Shown: positions 17,159 to 26,321 of the stretch, piece after piece
Numbering within the stretch: position 1 is the stretch's first letter
Layout: each line of letters begins with the position of its first letter
Assembly: GCA_965230065.1 (NCBI GenBank)
Contig: OZ245942.1
Coordinates: forward strand, 6,262,001 to 6,326,000
Direction of reading: 5' to 3'
Length of the DNA stretch: 64,000 nucleotides
From: G965230065 sp965230065
Lineage (GTDB): Bacteria; Bacteroidota; Bacteroidia; Cytophagales; Cyclobacteriaceae
Position numbers and translations under genes: made by a program
Notes under the pieces: model-generated
Told to the model about the DNA's origin: nothing
Database searches by the model: none
What the model saw: only the letters and a program-made list of their open reading frames with translations

Positions 17159-18700
17159 TTACTCCCACTCAATGGTAGCCGGAGGTTTTGAGCTTATATC
17201 ATAAACTACTCTGTTCACGCCTTTTACCGTATTGATAATTTGGTTAGAAACATCGCTTAAAAAATCATAAGGTAAGTGGCTCCAGTCGGCTGTCATACCA
17301 TCCACACTGGTAACAGCACGCAAACTCACCACGTGCTCATAAGTACGCTCATCACCCATCACACCTACCGAACGGATGGGCAGGAGTATGGCTCCTGCTT
17401 GCCACACCTGATCGTACAATCCGGTTTCTTTTAGTTTGGATATAAAAATATGATCTACTTCCTGCAGTATGTTTACCTTTTCAGGAGTAACATCACTTAA
17501 AATACGAATGGCAAGCCCGGGGCCGGGGAAAGGATGCCTTCCGATGATATTTTTACTGATTTCCAGCGTTTTGCCTACAAGCCTTACTTCATCTTTGAAT
17601 AAAGTATTGAGGGGTTCTACAACTTTCAGGTGCATTTTTTCGGGCAACCCTCCCACATTATGGTGCGATTTGATGGTGGCTGATGGACCTTTAACCGAAA
17701 CAGATTCAATCACATCCGGATAAATGGTGCCTTGTCCCAACCATTTTACACCTGAAATTTTATGTGCTTCTTCATCAAAAACATCTATAAACACTTTTCC
17801 GATGGCTTTTCGTTTTTTTTCAGGATCATCAATACCTTTTAGGGCTTCGTAAAACTGTTCTTTGGCATCCACGCCCTTCACATTCAGCCCCATGTTCTTG
17901 TATGACGACAATACGTCCTGGAACTCATGTTTTCGCAAGAGTCCGTTGTCAACAAAAATACAATGCAGGTTTTGTCCGATAGCCTGGTGAATGAGTACAG
18001 CGGCTACCGAGGAGTCTACTCCGCCAGATAAACCAAGCACTACTTTATCATTACCAATTTTTTCCTGAAGGGCAGCTACGGTAGTTTCCACAAAAGTATC
18101 GGGTGTCCACTCCTGCGCACAACCACAAATATGCACTACGAAATTACGTAGTACTATTTTCCCTTCCACAGAGTGCGTTACCTCGGGGTGAAACTGAATC
18201 CCATACGTTTCCTGATCTTTTATTCTGAAAGCCGCTACCGCCACCGAGGGTGTTTTGGCTATTACTTCAAAGTTGGGCGGCACTTCAGCAATGGTATCTC
18301 CATGCGACATCCATACCTGAGAATCCAGGGTTAGTTCTTTGGTAAGCTCATTGTGCTGGTCAATGTAGTTCAATCGGGCCCGACCGTATTCCCGAATTTC
18401 AGAAGGCAGTACAAAGCCACCCATTTCATCGGCCATCAGTTGTGCGCCATAACAAATGCCCAGCACGGGTATCTTTCCGATAAAAGCAGCAAGGTCAATG
18501 CGCGGGGCCTCATCATCTTTCACAGAACAGGGGCTTCCTGAAAGGATAACGCCCTTGATTTCGTATTCACCGGCATCATCAAAATCAGGTAAGTGGTGGA
18601 AGGGGTGTATTTCACAGTATACATTCAGTTCCCTTACCCTTCTGGCAATCAGTTGGGTATACTGCGAACCAAAATCAATAATTAGTATCTTCTCGGTCAT
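17159..18700 (-). CDS. guaA: GMP synthase, glutamine-hydrolysing
   Basis: 513 residues, full length. N-terminal class I glutamine amidotransferase with nucleophile Cys83 in GICYGAQ and the His-Glu pair in FHPEVTHS; PP-loop ATP pyrophosphatase motif GLSGGVDSSVAAVL; C-terminal dimerisation domain ending in the conserved KPPATIEWE. It converts XMP to GMP. It is the first gene of the minus-strand guaA / TPR-binding protein / hemL run. Confidence 0.98.
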   Translation of the reverse strand: MTEKILIIDFGSQYTQLIARRVRELNVYCEIHPFHHLPDFDDAGEYEIKGVILSGSPCSVKDDEAPRIDLAAFIGKIPVLGICYGAQLMADEMGGFVLPSEIREYGRARLNYIDQHNELTKELTLDSQVWMSHGDTIAEVPPNFEVIAKTPSVAVAAFRIKDQETYGIQFHPEVTHSVEGKIVLRNFVVHICGCAQEWTPDTFVETTVAALQEKIGNDKVVLGLSGGVDSSVAAVLIHQAIGQNLHCIFVDNGLLRKHEFQDVLSSYKNMGLNVKGVDAKEQFYEALKGIDDPEKKRKAIGKVFIDVFDEEAHKISGVKWLGQGTIYPDVIESVSVKGPSATIKSHHNVGGLPEKMHLKVVEPLNTLFKDEVRLVGKTLEISKNIIGRHPFPGPGLAIRILSDVTPEKVNILQEVDHIFISKLKETGLYDQVWQAGAILLPIRSVGVMGDERTYEHVVSLRAVTSVDGMTADWSHLPYDFLSDVSNQIINTVKGVNRVVYDISSKPPATIEWE

Positions 18701-18742
18701 TTAGCAAAAATATACCAGTAAACAGATGTTTAAAATATTTTG

Positions 18743-19348
18743 TTAATTTTTATCCAGAATATCTTTTCTGTTCTTTATTTTGTTGATTGCCTGCAAACCG
18801 GAAACCCCACCTGAAACGATGAATTTCATAACATCAGTGCCAGTAGCATTCATGGGTTGCACAAATTTTGAAGGAACAATGAACAAATTTCCTGAAAAAT
18901 TATAGGAGTGGGGTAAATACACAGCTACGTGCTCTGTCAACCCCAGCCTCGACAAATCATTTTGGGTAATAAATCCGGGTTTCAGGACAGTGCCATCAGG
19001 CGTAAGTGAAACCAATACCGGTTTATCAAACTTCTTTTTATCTCCCACAAAAGCATCAATCAAATCTTTTAATGATGTATATATGATATTTACCAATGGA
19101 ACTTTAACCATAACTTCCTCCAGCATATGAAAGAGTGGCCCCGCCAGTAAGGTTGTTGCCAGATATCCCACAAGGGTAATGGCTACCAAAATGGTGAGCA
19201 GTCCGAGTCCGGGAATTTGGTATGGGATTAGATTATCCAGCCACTGAATAGTCTCAAAAATAATAAAAATGGTAAGAGCCAGGGGAACCACAAATAGTAA
19301 CCCCCTCAAAAAGTATTTCAGGAAGCGGTTGAAGGTAAGTTGTTTCAT
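18743..19348 (-). CDS. DUF502 inner-membrane protein
   Basis: 201 residues. Two membrane helices in the first 80 residues (about 12-34 and 46-70), then the DUF502 body with a VKVPLVNIIYTSLKDLIDAF segment and a C-terminal SGGVSGLQAI segment. Function unknown; homologues are sometimes linked to envelope or protein-quality systems. It lies just past the terminator of the nqr operon and before guaA. Confidence 0.8.
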   Translation of the reverse strand: MKQLTFNRFLKYFLRGLLFVVPLALTIFIIFETIQWLDNLIPYQIPGLGLLTILVAITLVGYLATTLLAGPLFHMLEEVMVKVPLVNIIYTSLKDLIDAFVGDKKKFDKPVLVSLTPDGTVLKPGFITQNDLSRLGLTEHVAVYLPHSYNFSGNLFIVPSKFVQPMNATGTDVMKFIVSGGVSGLQAINKIKNRKDILDKN

Positions 19349-19361
19349 AGTGTAATGTAAT

Positions 19362-19391
19362 AAAAAAGGCTTTGCCGGATAAGCAAAGCCT
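19362..19391 (-). terminator. Rho-independent terminator of the nqr operon
   Basis: On the minus strand the stem GGCTTTGC/GCAAAGCC (19383-19390 and 19368-19375), loop of seven, is followed by six T (A run at 19362-19367 on plus). It sits 24 bases after nqrE and ends the operon before any nqrF could follow. Confidence 0.85.
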
Positions 19392-19414
19392 AATATAAGA
19401 TAAATAGAGGTTTA

Positions 19415-20026
19415 TTACAGGACTATACCGATAAATGACTTAAAAGCAATCCCCATCAATCCGGTAATTAACATCGTAATGCCCAATCCTTTCAATCCAT
19501 CTGGTACATTTGAATATTTTAGTCTTTCCCGAATGGCGGCCAGTGCTACAATAGCCAATAACCAGCCAATTCCTGAACCGAAACCATATACAGTTGCTTC
19601 TGACAGGTTTAGGTCCTTTTGTACCATAAAGAGCGAACCACCCAAAATGGAACAGTTTACGGCTATCAGGGGAAGAAAAATCCCTAAGGAACCGTACAAT
19701 GCGGGAGAGAATTTCTCGATAACCATCTCTACCAACTGCACCATGGCAGCTATGATGGCAATAAACATGATGAAAGTAAGAAAGCTTAAGTCAACCTCGG
19801 CAAAACCAGCCCCGAGCCATGAAAGCGCTCCCTCTCTTAGTATGTATTGATCTAAAATCCAGTTTGTAGGTACTGTGATTGTTAATACGAAAACAACCGC
19901 CAGTCCGAGTCCGAGTGCTGTGTTTACCTTTTTGGAAACAGCCAAAAAGGAACACATGCCCAGGAAGTAGGCAAAGATCATGTTTTCAATGAATATAGCT
20001 TTAAGGCCAATATTTACAAGTTCCAT
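19415..20026 (-). CDS. nqrE: Na+-translocating NADH:quinone reductase subunit E
   Basis: 203 residues, six predicted membrane helices, with conserved MIFAYFLGMCSFLAVSKK and a NCSILGG segment. These two cysteines (in helices with opposite topology) are ligands of the membrane iron site shared with NqrD. Part of the six-subunit NQR sodium pump in the inner membrane. It is 15 bases after nqrD and is the last gene before a strong terminator. Confidence 0.95.
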   Translation of the reverse strand: MELVNIGLKAIFIENMIFAYFLGMCSFLAVSKKVNTALGLGLAVVFVLTITVPTNWILDQYILREGALSWLGAGFAEVDLSFLTFIMFIAIIAAMVQLVEMVIEKFSPALYGSLGIFLPLIAVNCSILGGSLFMVQKDLNLSEATVYGFGSGIGWLLAIVALAAIRERLKYSNVPDGLKGLGITMLITGLMGIAFKSFIGIVL

Positions 20027-20041
20027 GTGATTGGTATTATT

Positions 20042-20713
20042 TTAATGTTCTACGTAACCTGTTTTCGTTCTTTGTATCCAAATCAGGATGCCCAGGATCA
20101 TGAAAGCACCGATGGAGTCTACCATAAGACCATTTGTGGGGAAGTTCATAATGCCAATGGCTTCAAATACTTTGATATCGAAGATAGAGCCAGACCCAAA
20201 GAGTTCCCTGAAGAAAGCCACAGTAAGAATGATCCATGCATATCCGAAACCGCTGCCAAGCCCGTCCAGGATTGAATCCCAGGGTTTGTTGCCCAATGCA
20301 AAAGCTTCCAGGCGCCCCATGATGATGCAGTTGGTAATGATAAGCCCCACAAAGGCTCCCAAAACTTTAAACATATCATAATAATAGGCTTTCAGCACCT
20401 CGGCAACCAAGGTTACCAGAGAGGCAATCACAGCCAATTGTACGATAATACGCACCCTGGTAGGCACTAAATTACGAATTAATGATATGATTAAATTAGA
20501 AAATACGATCACAAATACTACAGCTATTGACATCACCAATGTAGGTTCCAACTTCACAGTAATGGCCAAAGCTGAGCAAATCCCCAATACCTGGATAGTA
20601 ATGGGGTTATCATCAACCAGAGGATCCGATATAAACTTCTTCCTTCTTTTAGATAATAACGGCTCTGCCGGCTGTTTTACAACTTCTTGTTTTTCTACAG
20701 TTTCAGTGCTCAT
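20042..20713 (-). CDS. nqrD: Na+-translocating NADH:quinone reductase subunit D
   Basis: 223 residues, six membrane helices. A GICSALAITVKLEPTLVMS segment and a TNCIIMGRLEAFA segment supply the Cys ligands paired with NqrE. An N-terminal hydrophilic extension (residues 1-35) precedes the first helix. Same-strand neighbour of nqrC and nqrE in the canonical order. Confidence 0.95.
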   Translation of the reverse strand: MSTETVEKQEVVKQPAEPLLSKRRKKFISDPLVDDNPITIQVLGICSALAITVKLEPTLVMSIAVVFVIVFSNLIISLIRNLVPTRVRIIVQLAVIASLVTLVAEVLKAYYYDMFKVLGAFVGLIITNCIIMGRLEAFALGNKPWDSILDGLGSGFGYAWIILTVAFFRELFGSGSIFDIKVFEAIGIMNFPTNGLMVDSIGAFMILGILIWIQRTKTGYVEH

Positions 20714-20752
20714 ATCTGAGTTTATCTATTGTTAAATAAATTTCTGAATGAT

Positions 20753-21511
20753 TTATTTCAAAAAGGACATTTTGGCAGATTCACCTTTATTCTTTTGAAT
20801 GTAGCTTTGGTATGCCCCTAAATAATTTTGCAGCATATTGTTTACTCCTTTTGAAGTCATGGTTGCACCTGCCAGGCCATCCACGTGATGTTCATCCAAG
20901 CCACTATTTCCTTCTCCTTTTACCATTTCTACAGACACCAAATTACCCTGCCCATCATAAATTTCCTTCCCTACAAATCGTTGCTGAACTTCTTTGGTGG
21001 CAATCCTGGCACCCAGTCCGGGGGTTTCGGCTTTATGGTCAAAAGAAACTCCTTTGATTGCTTCAAAACTTTTATCCAGGGCTACATACCCCCAAATTTT
21101 ATCCCATAAACCATTGCCATATACCGGAAATATGTATGATTCAATCTGGTCGGGATTAGACTTATTCATGTACTTGTATACCGGATAAAACCTTTCTTCC
21201 ACAGGTAATTTATACTCTTTGGCTATTACTACTTTTTCGGTCACAATGGGTTCGCCTTTGCGGTTTGTTTCTACAGGATTTCCTTCAAAATCAACTACTT
21301 CTGCCTCAATTCGGTCGGCATAAATAGCCAATACATCATCTTCCGGCTGCAATTCCATCACAGCACCCAGGATCTGTTTTTTGGTATCCAGTTGGATTTG
21401 AATTTCTTGCATAGGCTTTAACCCCACCGAAGCGAAAGATAATAAGCCTCCGACGATCACTGTCATCCCGATGGAAAACAGGATAATATAAGTATTAGAC
21501 TGCTGTTGCAC
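20753..21511 (-). CDS. nqrC: Na+-translocating NADH:quinone reductase subunit C
   Basis: 252 residues: one N-terminal membrane helix (about 8-28) and a periplasmic FMN-binding domain. The flavinylation motif is VDGLAGATMTS, with Thr217 as the expected FMN-phosphoester residue. The start overlaps nqrB by 17 bases, so translation is coupled. NqrC passes electrons between NqrF-derived and NqrB flavins. Confidence 0.95.
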   Translation of the reverse strand: MQQQSNTYIILFSIGMTVIVGGLLSFASVGLKPMQEIQIQLDTKKQILGAVMELQPEDDVLAIYADRIEAEVVDFEGNPVETNRKGEPIVTEKVVIAKEYKLPVEERFYPVYKYMNKSNPDQIESYIFPVYGNGLWDKIWGYVALDKSFEAIKGVSFDHKAETPGLGARIATKEVQQRFVGKEIYDGQGNLVSVEMVKGEGNSGLDEHHVDGLAGATMTSKGVNNMLQNYLGAYQSYIQKNKGESAKMSFLK

Positions 21512-22691
21512 GTTTTAACCTCCTTTTCTTGTTTGCTTGTACTACATAAAAGTCAATAAGCGGAGCAAATACATTCATCATCAGGATAGCCAGCATAATT
21601 CCTTCCGGGTACGCCGGGTTAAATACCCTGATAAGTACCGTTAATACTCCAATTAAAAATCCGTAAATCCATTTCCCCCGTTCAGTGTGTGCAGCTGAAA
21701 CGGGGTCTGTGGCCATGAATACAGTGCCAAAGGCAAACCCACCAATAACAAGGTGGTAATATGACGGCATTGACATAAACGGATTCGCTCCTGCTAAATT
21801 AAATATTTCGCCCATAAACAAGGTCCCGACCACGCAACTCAACATAATTTTCCAACTACCAACTCCGGTAGCAATCAGGATAAGCGCACCAATCAACACC
21901 ATAAAGGCGGAAGTTTCTCCGATAGAACCCGGGACAAACCCCCAGAACAAATTGGACAGGGTAAACATACCATTATTAGCGGTATTGAAGGTTTCAATCA
22001 ATGGTTGTGCCGTTTGGGTTACCGTACTTTCAGCAGCCAGTGCCAATGCGGTAGCCCCTGTGTATCCTTCCGCTATGGGCTCTTCGCCAAGAAATGTCCA
22101 TACATCACCTGAAATTTGGGACGGATAGGCAAAATAAAGGAATGCCCGGGCGGTTAACGCCACGTTCAAAATGTTCATGCCCGTACCACCAAACACTTCC
22201 TTACCGATGATAACAGCGAAAACTGTAGCCAACGCAACCTGCCAAAGTGGTATGGTAGCCGGCATAATGAGCGGGATTAACATCCCTGTTACCAAAAAAC
22301 CTTCGTTAATAGGGTGCTTTCTGATTAAACCAAAAACAACTTCTACAAGCCCCCCCGCAGCATAAGACACCAATACGATGGGCAATACAGCAAAGGCCCC
22401 TATCCCTATTTTTTCCAGAAAAGTTGCTTCCTGCCCTGTAAAGAGGTAATGTTGGTGCCCCGTATTCCATATACCAAATAACAAACACGGAATCAGGGCA
22501 ATGACTACCGTCATCATCAATCTTTTCAGGTCAATCGCATCCCTGATGTGGGTTCCTGTGCCCTTTGTAGTTTCATTGGGGACGAATAAAAATGTCTCCT
22601 GGGCTTCAAATAAATAATAAAACTTTTCAAACTTGCCCCCTTTTTCGAAAAGAGGTTTTTGCTTATCTAATAATTTTCTTAAAGCATTCAT
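21495..22691 (-). CDS. nqrB: Na+-translocating NADH:quinone reductase subunit B
   Basis: 398 residues with about ten membrane helices. The N-terminal cytosolic part (residues 1-50) is typical; the covalent FMN site is in EGYTGATALALA (Thr in the GAT). NqrB holds riboflavin and FMN and is the Na+-coupled core. Canonical position between nqrA and nqrC. Confidence 0.96.
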   Translation of the reverse strand: MNALRKLLDKQKPLFEKGGKFEKFYYLFEAQETFLFVPNETTKGTGTHIRDAIDLKRLMMTVVIALIPCLLFGIWNTGHQHYLFTGQEATFLEKIGIGAFAVLPIVLVSYAAGGLVEVVFGLIRKHPINEGFLVTGMLIPLIMPATIPLWQVALATVFAVIIGKEVFGGTGMNILNVALTARAFLYFAYPSQISGDVWTFLGEEPIAEGYTGATALALAAESTVTQTAQPLIETFNTANNGMFTLSNLFWGFVPGSIGETSAFMVLIGALILIATGVGSWKIMLSCVVGTLFMGEIFNLAGANPFMSMPSYYHLVIGGFAFGTVFMATDPVSAAHTERGKWIYGFLIGVLTVLIRVFNPAYPEGIMLAILMMNVFAPLIDFYVVQANKKRRLKRATAV

Positions 22692-22711
22692 AGAATAATA
22701 CCAACTATTGA

Positions 22712-24079
22712 TTAGCTGTGACGTAACAGATTAATTCCTTCTCTAAGTATTTCTTGCATGGGATGTTTAGAAACGTCTACAAATTCCCATAAAGCAATAT
22801 CTTCTTCAATCACTTCGTAAATCCCCAGTGCTTCCATATCATCAAAATCTTCAGCCATGATGGCTTTTATCAAATAAGTGGGCAAAATATCCATTGGGGT
22901 TATTTTCTCAAACACACCCGTTTGCACAAATGCCCGTTCTTCACCACGCATGTTTGTATCCAATACATATTCTTTGTCATTCGAGTTCAGAAAAGAAAAC
23001 AAACCAAATGCACGATGAAAACTTAACTTTTTACTGGATGGCGTTATCCATCCCAGCATCTCATAATAGTCACCTTCAGGGATTACGGTCACCTGATGAT
23101 CGTAAAAACCTAAAAATCCATCTTTCTTTATTTTTTCACCCGTCAGCACATTGCCGGAAATGATGCGTACATTTTCGCTTTTCAAGTTGTTTTCCACGAA
23201 ATTGGTAACGCATGCTCCCGCGTAAGTTTTATAGTATTGGGGGCGCTCCAACTCAGAACCGGTAAAAGATACCAGTTTAGAAGCATCGTATTTACCTTGT
23301 AAAAAGAGCTTACCAATTTGTGCTACACCAAAAGGGTCAATTGTCCACGCAATATCTCCTTTATTAATCGGATCGATATGGTGAATTTGTACACCTACAT
23401 TACCTGCCGGGTGTGGCCCTGTAACTTTGTTTACTGTAACCCCTTTTATTTGCGAAAATATAGGAGACACTTCTGCATCAGCATTGATATTTACATGGAT
23501 GCTACCCGATGTAAAAAGAGATAACACCTCAAATCCTGCCTCCACAAATTGTTTCTGATCTTTCAATAAAAAGTCATAATCAGGTGCGAGGGGGTGTGTA
23601 TCAAAAGTAGAAATAAAGATAGCTTTGGGCGTATCTTCAGGGTTGGCTACAATACCGTAAGGGCGCTGGATAATATTAGCCCATACACCACTATTGAGCA
23701 GTTGCTCCTGTGCTTCTTCCCTGGAAATGCCTTTGAGTTCCGAAACTGTATAGGTTTTGAAAGTCTCGTACTCAATTTGCTGGTCGGCCAAAATTACGAT
23801 TTCTAATAACTTTCGTTTAGCCCCACGTCTGATTTCGACCACCTCTCCGCTTACCGGGGATGTGTACTTTACATCAGGCAATTTTTTGTCAAATAATACA
23901 GGAGTACCTGCTTTAACGGTGTCCTTTTCCTTTACCAAAAGCTTAGGTCGTTCAATACCTAAAAAATCAGTGGGTTTTACTGCAAAAGTTTTGGGCTGGG
24001 CAATATCAATGATTTTTTTCTCTGCTTTTCCTGCAAGATTAATATCAAAGCCCTTTTTTAATTTTATTGTCTTTGACAT
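22712..24079 (-). CDS. nqrA: Na+-translocating NADH:quinone reductase subunit A
   Basis: 455 residues, soluble. Begins with SKTIKLKKGFDINLAGKAEKK, the family's N-terminal domain, and contains the SPVSGEVVEIRRGAKRKLLE barrel-sandwich segment and a C-terminal helical domain ending REGINLLRHS. NqrA is the cytosolic quinone-linked subunit at the head of the operon. A divergently placed upstream unit (ispH) is also minus-strand and separated by a terminator, so the nqr promoter must lie at about 24080-24175. Confidence 0.95.
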   Translation of the reverse strand: MSKTIKLKKGFDINLAGKAEKKIIDIAQPKTFAVKPTDFLGIERPKLLVKEKDTVKAGTPVLFDKKLPDVKYTSPVSGEVVEIRRGAKRKLLEIVILADQQIEYETFKTYTVSELKGISREEAQEQLLNSGVWANIIQRPYGIVANPEDTPKAIFISTFDTHPLAPDYDFLLKDQKQFVEAGFEVLSLFTSGSIHVNINADAEVSPIFSQIKGVTVNKVTGPHPAGNVGVQIHHIDPINKGDIAWTIDPFGVAQIGKLFLQGKYDASKLVSFTGSELERPQYYKTYAGACVTNFVENNLKSENVRIISGNVLTGEKIKKDGFLGFYDHQVTVIPEGDYYEMLGWITPSSKKLSFHRAFGLFSFLNSNDKEYVLDTNMRGEERAFVQTGVFEKITPMDILPTYLIKAIMAEDFDDMEALGIYEVIEEDIALWEFVDVSKHPMQEILREGINLLRHS

Positions 24080-24176
24080 ACTTTATGGTTGCTGTCGATG
24101 TTTTGTTGAAAACGCTGCAAAAATAATCAAATTCACATAATAACCGCACAGATATGAATTTGATTCGAGCCAAATT

Positions 24177-24199
24177 AAAAAAAATTGCTTCAGGGAAGC
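24177..24199 (-). terminator. Rho-independent terminator after ispH
   Basis: Minus-strand stem GCTTC-CCT-GAAGC (24199-24187) followed by AA and a run of eight T (A run at 24177-24184 on plus). The 5-bp stem is short but the T run is long. It lies 24 bases after the ispH stop. Confidence 0.55.
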
Positions 24200-24222
24200 G
24201 ATGTATCTATATTTTTCGAAGA

Positions 24223-25125
24223 TCATTCATTCACAACACATGAATTATACATTTCATTAATTGCATTTTCCACTTTTTCCATCAGCCAGGTGGGCGTAGA
24301 AGTGGCGCCACACACGCCAACGGAGCCAACATTTTCAAACCAATCCGGATCCAACTCTTTTTCGTTAACAATGAAATAACTTCTTTTGTTTACTCCCTTG
24401 CAAGTGTTATACAAGGCCTTTCCGTTCGAGCTTTTTTTACTACTTACAAAAATAACCACATCGTGGGCAGCTGCAAACTTTTTTAGTTGAGGTTCACGGT
24501 TAGATACCTGCCGGCAAATGCTGTCATTAGCATGTAAAGCTGCTTCCGTTTTATTGCATTGTGCTGCTTGTAACCTTTGCTCTATCAAGTCTCTTATGTG
24601 ATAAAACCCCTGTGTGCTCTTGGTAGTCTGGCTATATAAAGTTACCGGCCTTGAAAAGTCAATTTTTTCCAGGTCTTCCTCTTTCATTACCACTATGGCT
24701 TCATTGTGTGTTTGTCCGGTTAACCCCTTCACCTCAGCATGGCCTTCCTGACCATAAATTACGATTTGCCCCTTCTTCTGAAGCATTTGGTCGTAAGAGT
24801 TTTTTACCCTGTTTTGCAACTTTAACACTACAGGACATGACGCATCAATCAGTTCTATATTATTGCGCATTGCCAATTTATACGTTTCGGGGGGTTCTCC
24901 ATGCGCCCTGATCAATACTTTACAATCATGCAGGTTCTCAAATTGCTCCCTGTCAATAATGCGCAATCCTTTATCATACAACCGCTGTACTTCCATATCG
25001 TTATGCACAATATCTCCCAAACAGTACAGGGTTTCACCTGATTGTTGCATCTCGTCTTCGGCCATCTGTATGGCATATTCCACACCAAAACAATACCCCG
25101 AATTACTATCGATGTTTACTTTCAT
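24223..25125 (-). CDS. ispH: 4-hydroxy-3-methylbut-2-enyl diphosphate reductase
   Basis: 300 residues. The three conserved Fe-S cysteines are Cys12 (SGYCFGV), Cys97 (DASCP) and the Cys in SVGVCGATSTP. It makes IPP and DMAPP in the last step of the MEP pathway. It starts 12 bases after cmk on the same strand; a cmk-ispH neighbourhood is common in Bacteroidota. Confidence 0.96.
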   Translation of the reverse strand: MKVNIDSNSGYCFGVEYAIQMAEDEMQQSGETLYCLGDIVHNDMEVQRLYDKGLRIIDREQFENLHDCKVLIRAHGEPPETYKLAMRNNIELIDASCPVVLKLQNRVKNSYDQMLQKKGQIVIYGQEGHAEVKGLTGQTHNEAIVVMKEEDLEKIDFSRPVTLYSQTTKSTQGFYHIRDLIEQRLQAAQCNKTEAALHANDSICRQVSNREPQLKKFAAAHDVVIFVSSKKSSNGKALYNTCKGVNKRSYFIVNEKELDPDWFENVGSVGVCGATSTPTWLMEKVENAINEMYNSCVVNE

Positions 25126-25137
25126 TATATCATCTTT

Positions 25138-25821
25138 TCAATTGTTCTCAATGATTTCCCGGGCCAATGCTACCACCTTGTCAATTTGGTCTTGTATCGT
25201 GATATTGGTAGTATCAATTTCTACAGCATCGCTGGCTTTTACCAAAGGGTTCTCCTTGCGGGTTGTGTCAATACGATCCCGTTCTGCCAGGTTCTTTTTT
25301 ATGGTTTCCAGAGAAACTTCCCCTCCTTTTTCTAACAATTCCGCTTTCCTACGTTGGGCCCTGGTTTGTAAATCAGCTGTCATAAACACTTTTAATTCCG
25401 CATCCGGAAAAACATTGGTACCAATATCGCGCCCATCCATCACTACCTTTTTTTGGCTGCCAAGTTTCCGCTGTTGGGCAACCATCGCTTTTCGCACAGC
25501 AGGAATAGCGCTTACCGGGCTCACCATTTCAGACACTTCCATTCCCCTGATTTCTCTTTCAACATTGATGCCGTTTAAATAAGTTTCATTCGTTTTTGTT
25601 GCCTCATTGTATTGAAAGGTGATCAAAATATTACCCAAGGCCTTTTTTATGGCTTGCTCATCTTCAAGGCTTACGGTATTGTTAATAAAGTATAGGGTAA
25701 CAGCCCTGTACATGGCCCCTGAATCCAGGTAAGTATATTCCAATACTTTTGCAACACCTTTGGCTGTTGTACTTTTTCCACAACCTGAATATCCGTCTAT
25801 AGCAATGACAATATGTTGCAT
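25138..25821 (-). CDS. cmk: Cytidylate kinase
   Basis: About 227 residues from the ATG at 25821 (an in-frame upstream ATG at 25842 would add seven). P-loop IAIDGYSGCGKSTTAKG at the N-terminus, YLDSGAMYRA, and MDGRDIGTNVFPDAELKVF, all diagnostic of Cmk. It phosphorylates CMP and dCMP. First gene of the cmk-ispH pair. Confidence 0.95.
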   Translation of the reverse strand: MQHIVIAIDGYSGCGKSTTAKGVAKVLEYTYLDSGAMYRAVTLYFINNTVSLEDEQAIKKALGNILITFQYNEATKTNETYLNGINVEREIRGMEVSEMVSPVSAIPAVRKAMVAQQRKLGSQKKVVMDGRDIGTNVFPDAELKVFMTADLQTRAQRRKAELLEKGGEVSLETIKKNLAERDRIDTTRKENPLVKASDAVEIDTTNITIQDQIDKVVALAREIIENN

Positions 25822-25893
25822 GCTGCTAAAGTTTATCTTCAAATTTCAGGTATTTGGAACAACAGTCAGAATTGAAATAAATGAGTGCGTACA

Positions 25894-26034
25894 TTAACAA
25901 TCTTTTACCGGACATGGAATTGGCCCTTTTTTGGGCAATTTTCTGGCTTTTTTACTAGAAGCACAAGCACCCATCAGCAAAATTACAATAAGGCCAAAAT
26001 AAATAAGAAACCTGCTTTTTTGAATAATTTTCAA
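25894..26034 (-). CDS. 46-residue lipoprotein with Cys-rich end
   Basis: Starts at a TTG (26034): Met-Lys, hydrophobic core, lipobox LMGAC with Cys24, then a basic, Pro-rich tail ending PCPVKDC. The longer frame back to 26109 would add 25 residues before the signal sequence and bury it, so the TTG start is preferred. Two Cys in the tail besides the lipid Cys suggest a disulphide or metal site. Function unknown; weak evidence that it is translated apart from the textbook lipoprotein signal. Confidence 0.5.
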   Translation of the reverse strand: MKIIQKSRFLIYFGLIVILLMGACASSKKARKLPKKGPIPCPVKDC

Positions 26035-26109
26035 AGTATGGACTAAATTTTTCGTAAATGTAACAAAGTTAAAAAGATAAAAAATCCAAAATTTTAATAT
26101 ATCTGACAA

Positions 26110-26321
26110 GCATCATGTAAGTTTTTTGTTGTTTTTTACTTTTTTTCTTGCAACAATTTGTTATAAAAGTCGTCATATATAGTACAAAGAATTTCTCCAA
26201 TATCAATATAACTAAACGATTATCATTGTAAGTGGATAAATTTTTTGATTGAGTAGTTTTAGGTTGTTGTATTAGTAGTTGAAAGGTGAGTCATTTGGCT
26301 CACCTTTTTCATTTTAAAGTT
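26110..26321. other. Intergenic region with a strong hairpin
   Basis: About 210 AT-rich bases between the Hpt gene and the small lipoprotein gene, both minus strand. It holds a GC-containing hairpin at 26282-26307 and no coding frame worth calling. A plus-strand small RNA ending at that hairpin is possible because five T follow it on the plus strand, but no clean promoter was found. Confidence 0.4.
26282..26307 (-). terminator. Terminator hairpin after the Hpt gene
   Basis: Perfect 9-bp stem AAAGGTGAG/CTCACCTTT with an 8-base loop, 14 bases after the Hpt stop. The T tract is short on the minus strand (three T) and longer on the plus strand (five T), so it may act in both directions. Confidence 0.6.

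Noticed and set aside
18743..24079. nqrF within the operon
   Set aside because: The gene after nqrE is DUF502, which is on the same strand but behind a terminator and has no ferredoxin or FAD motif.
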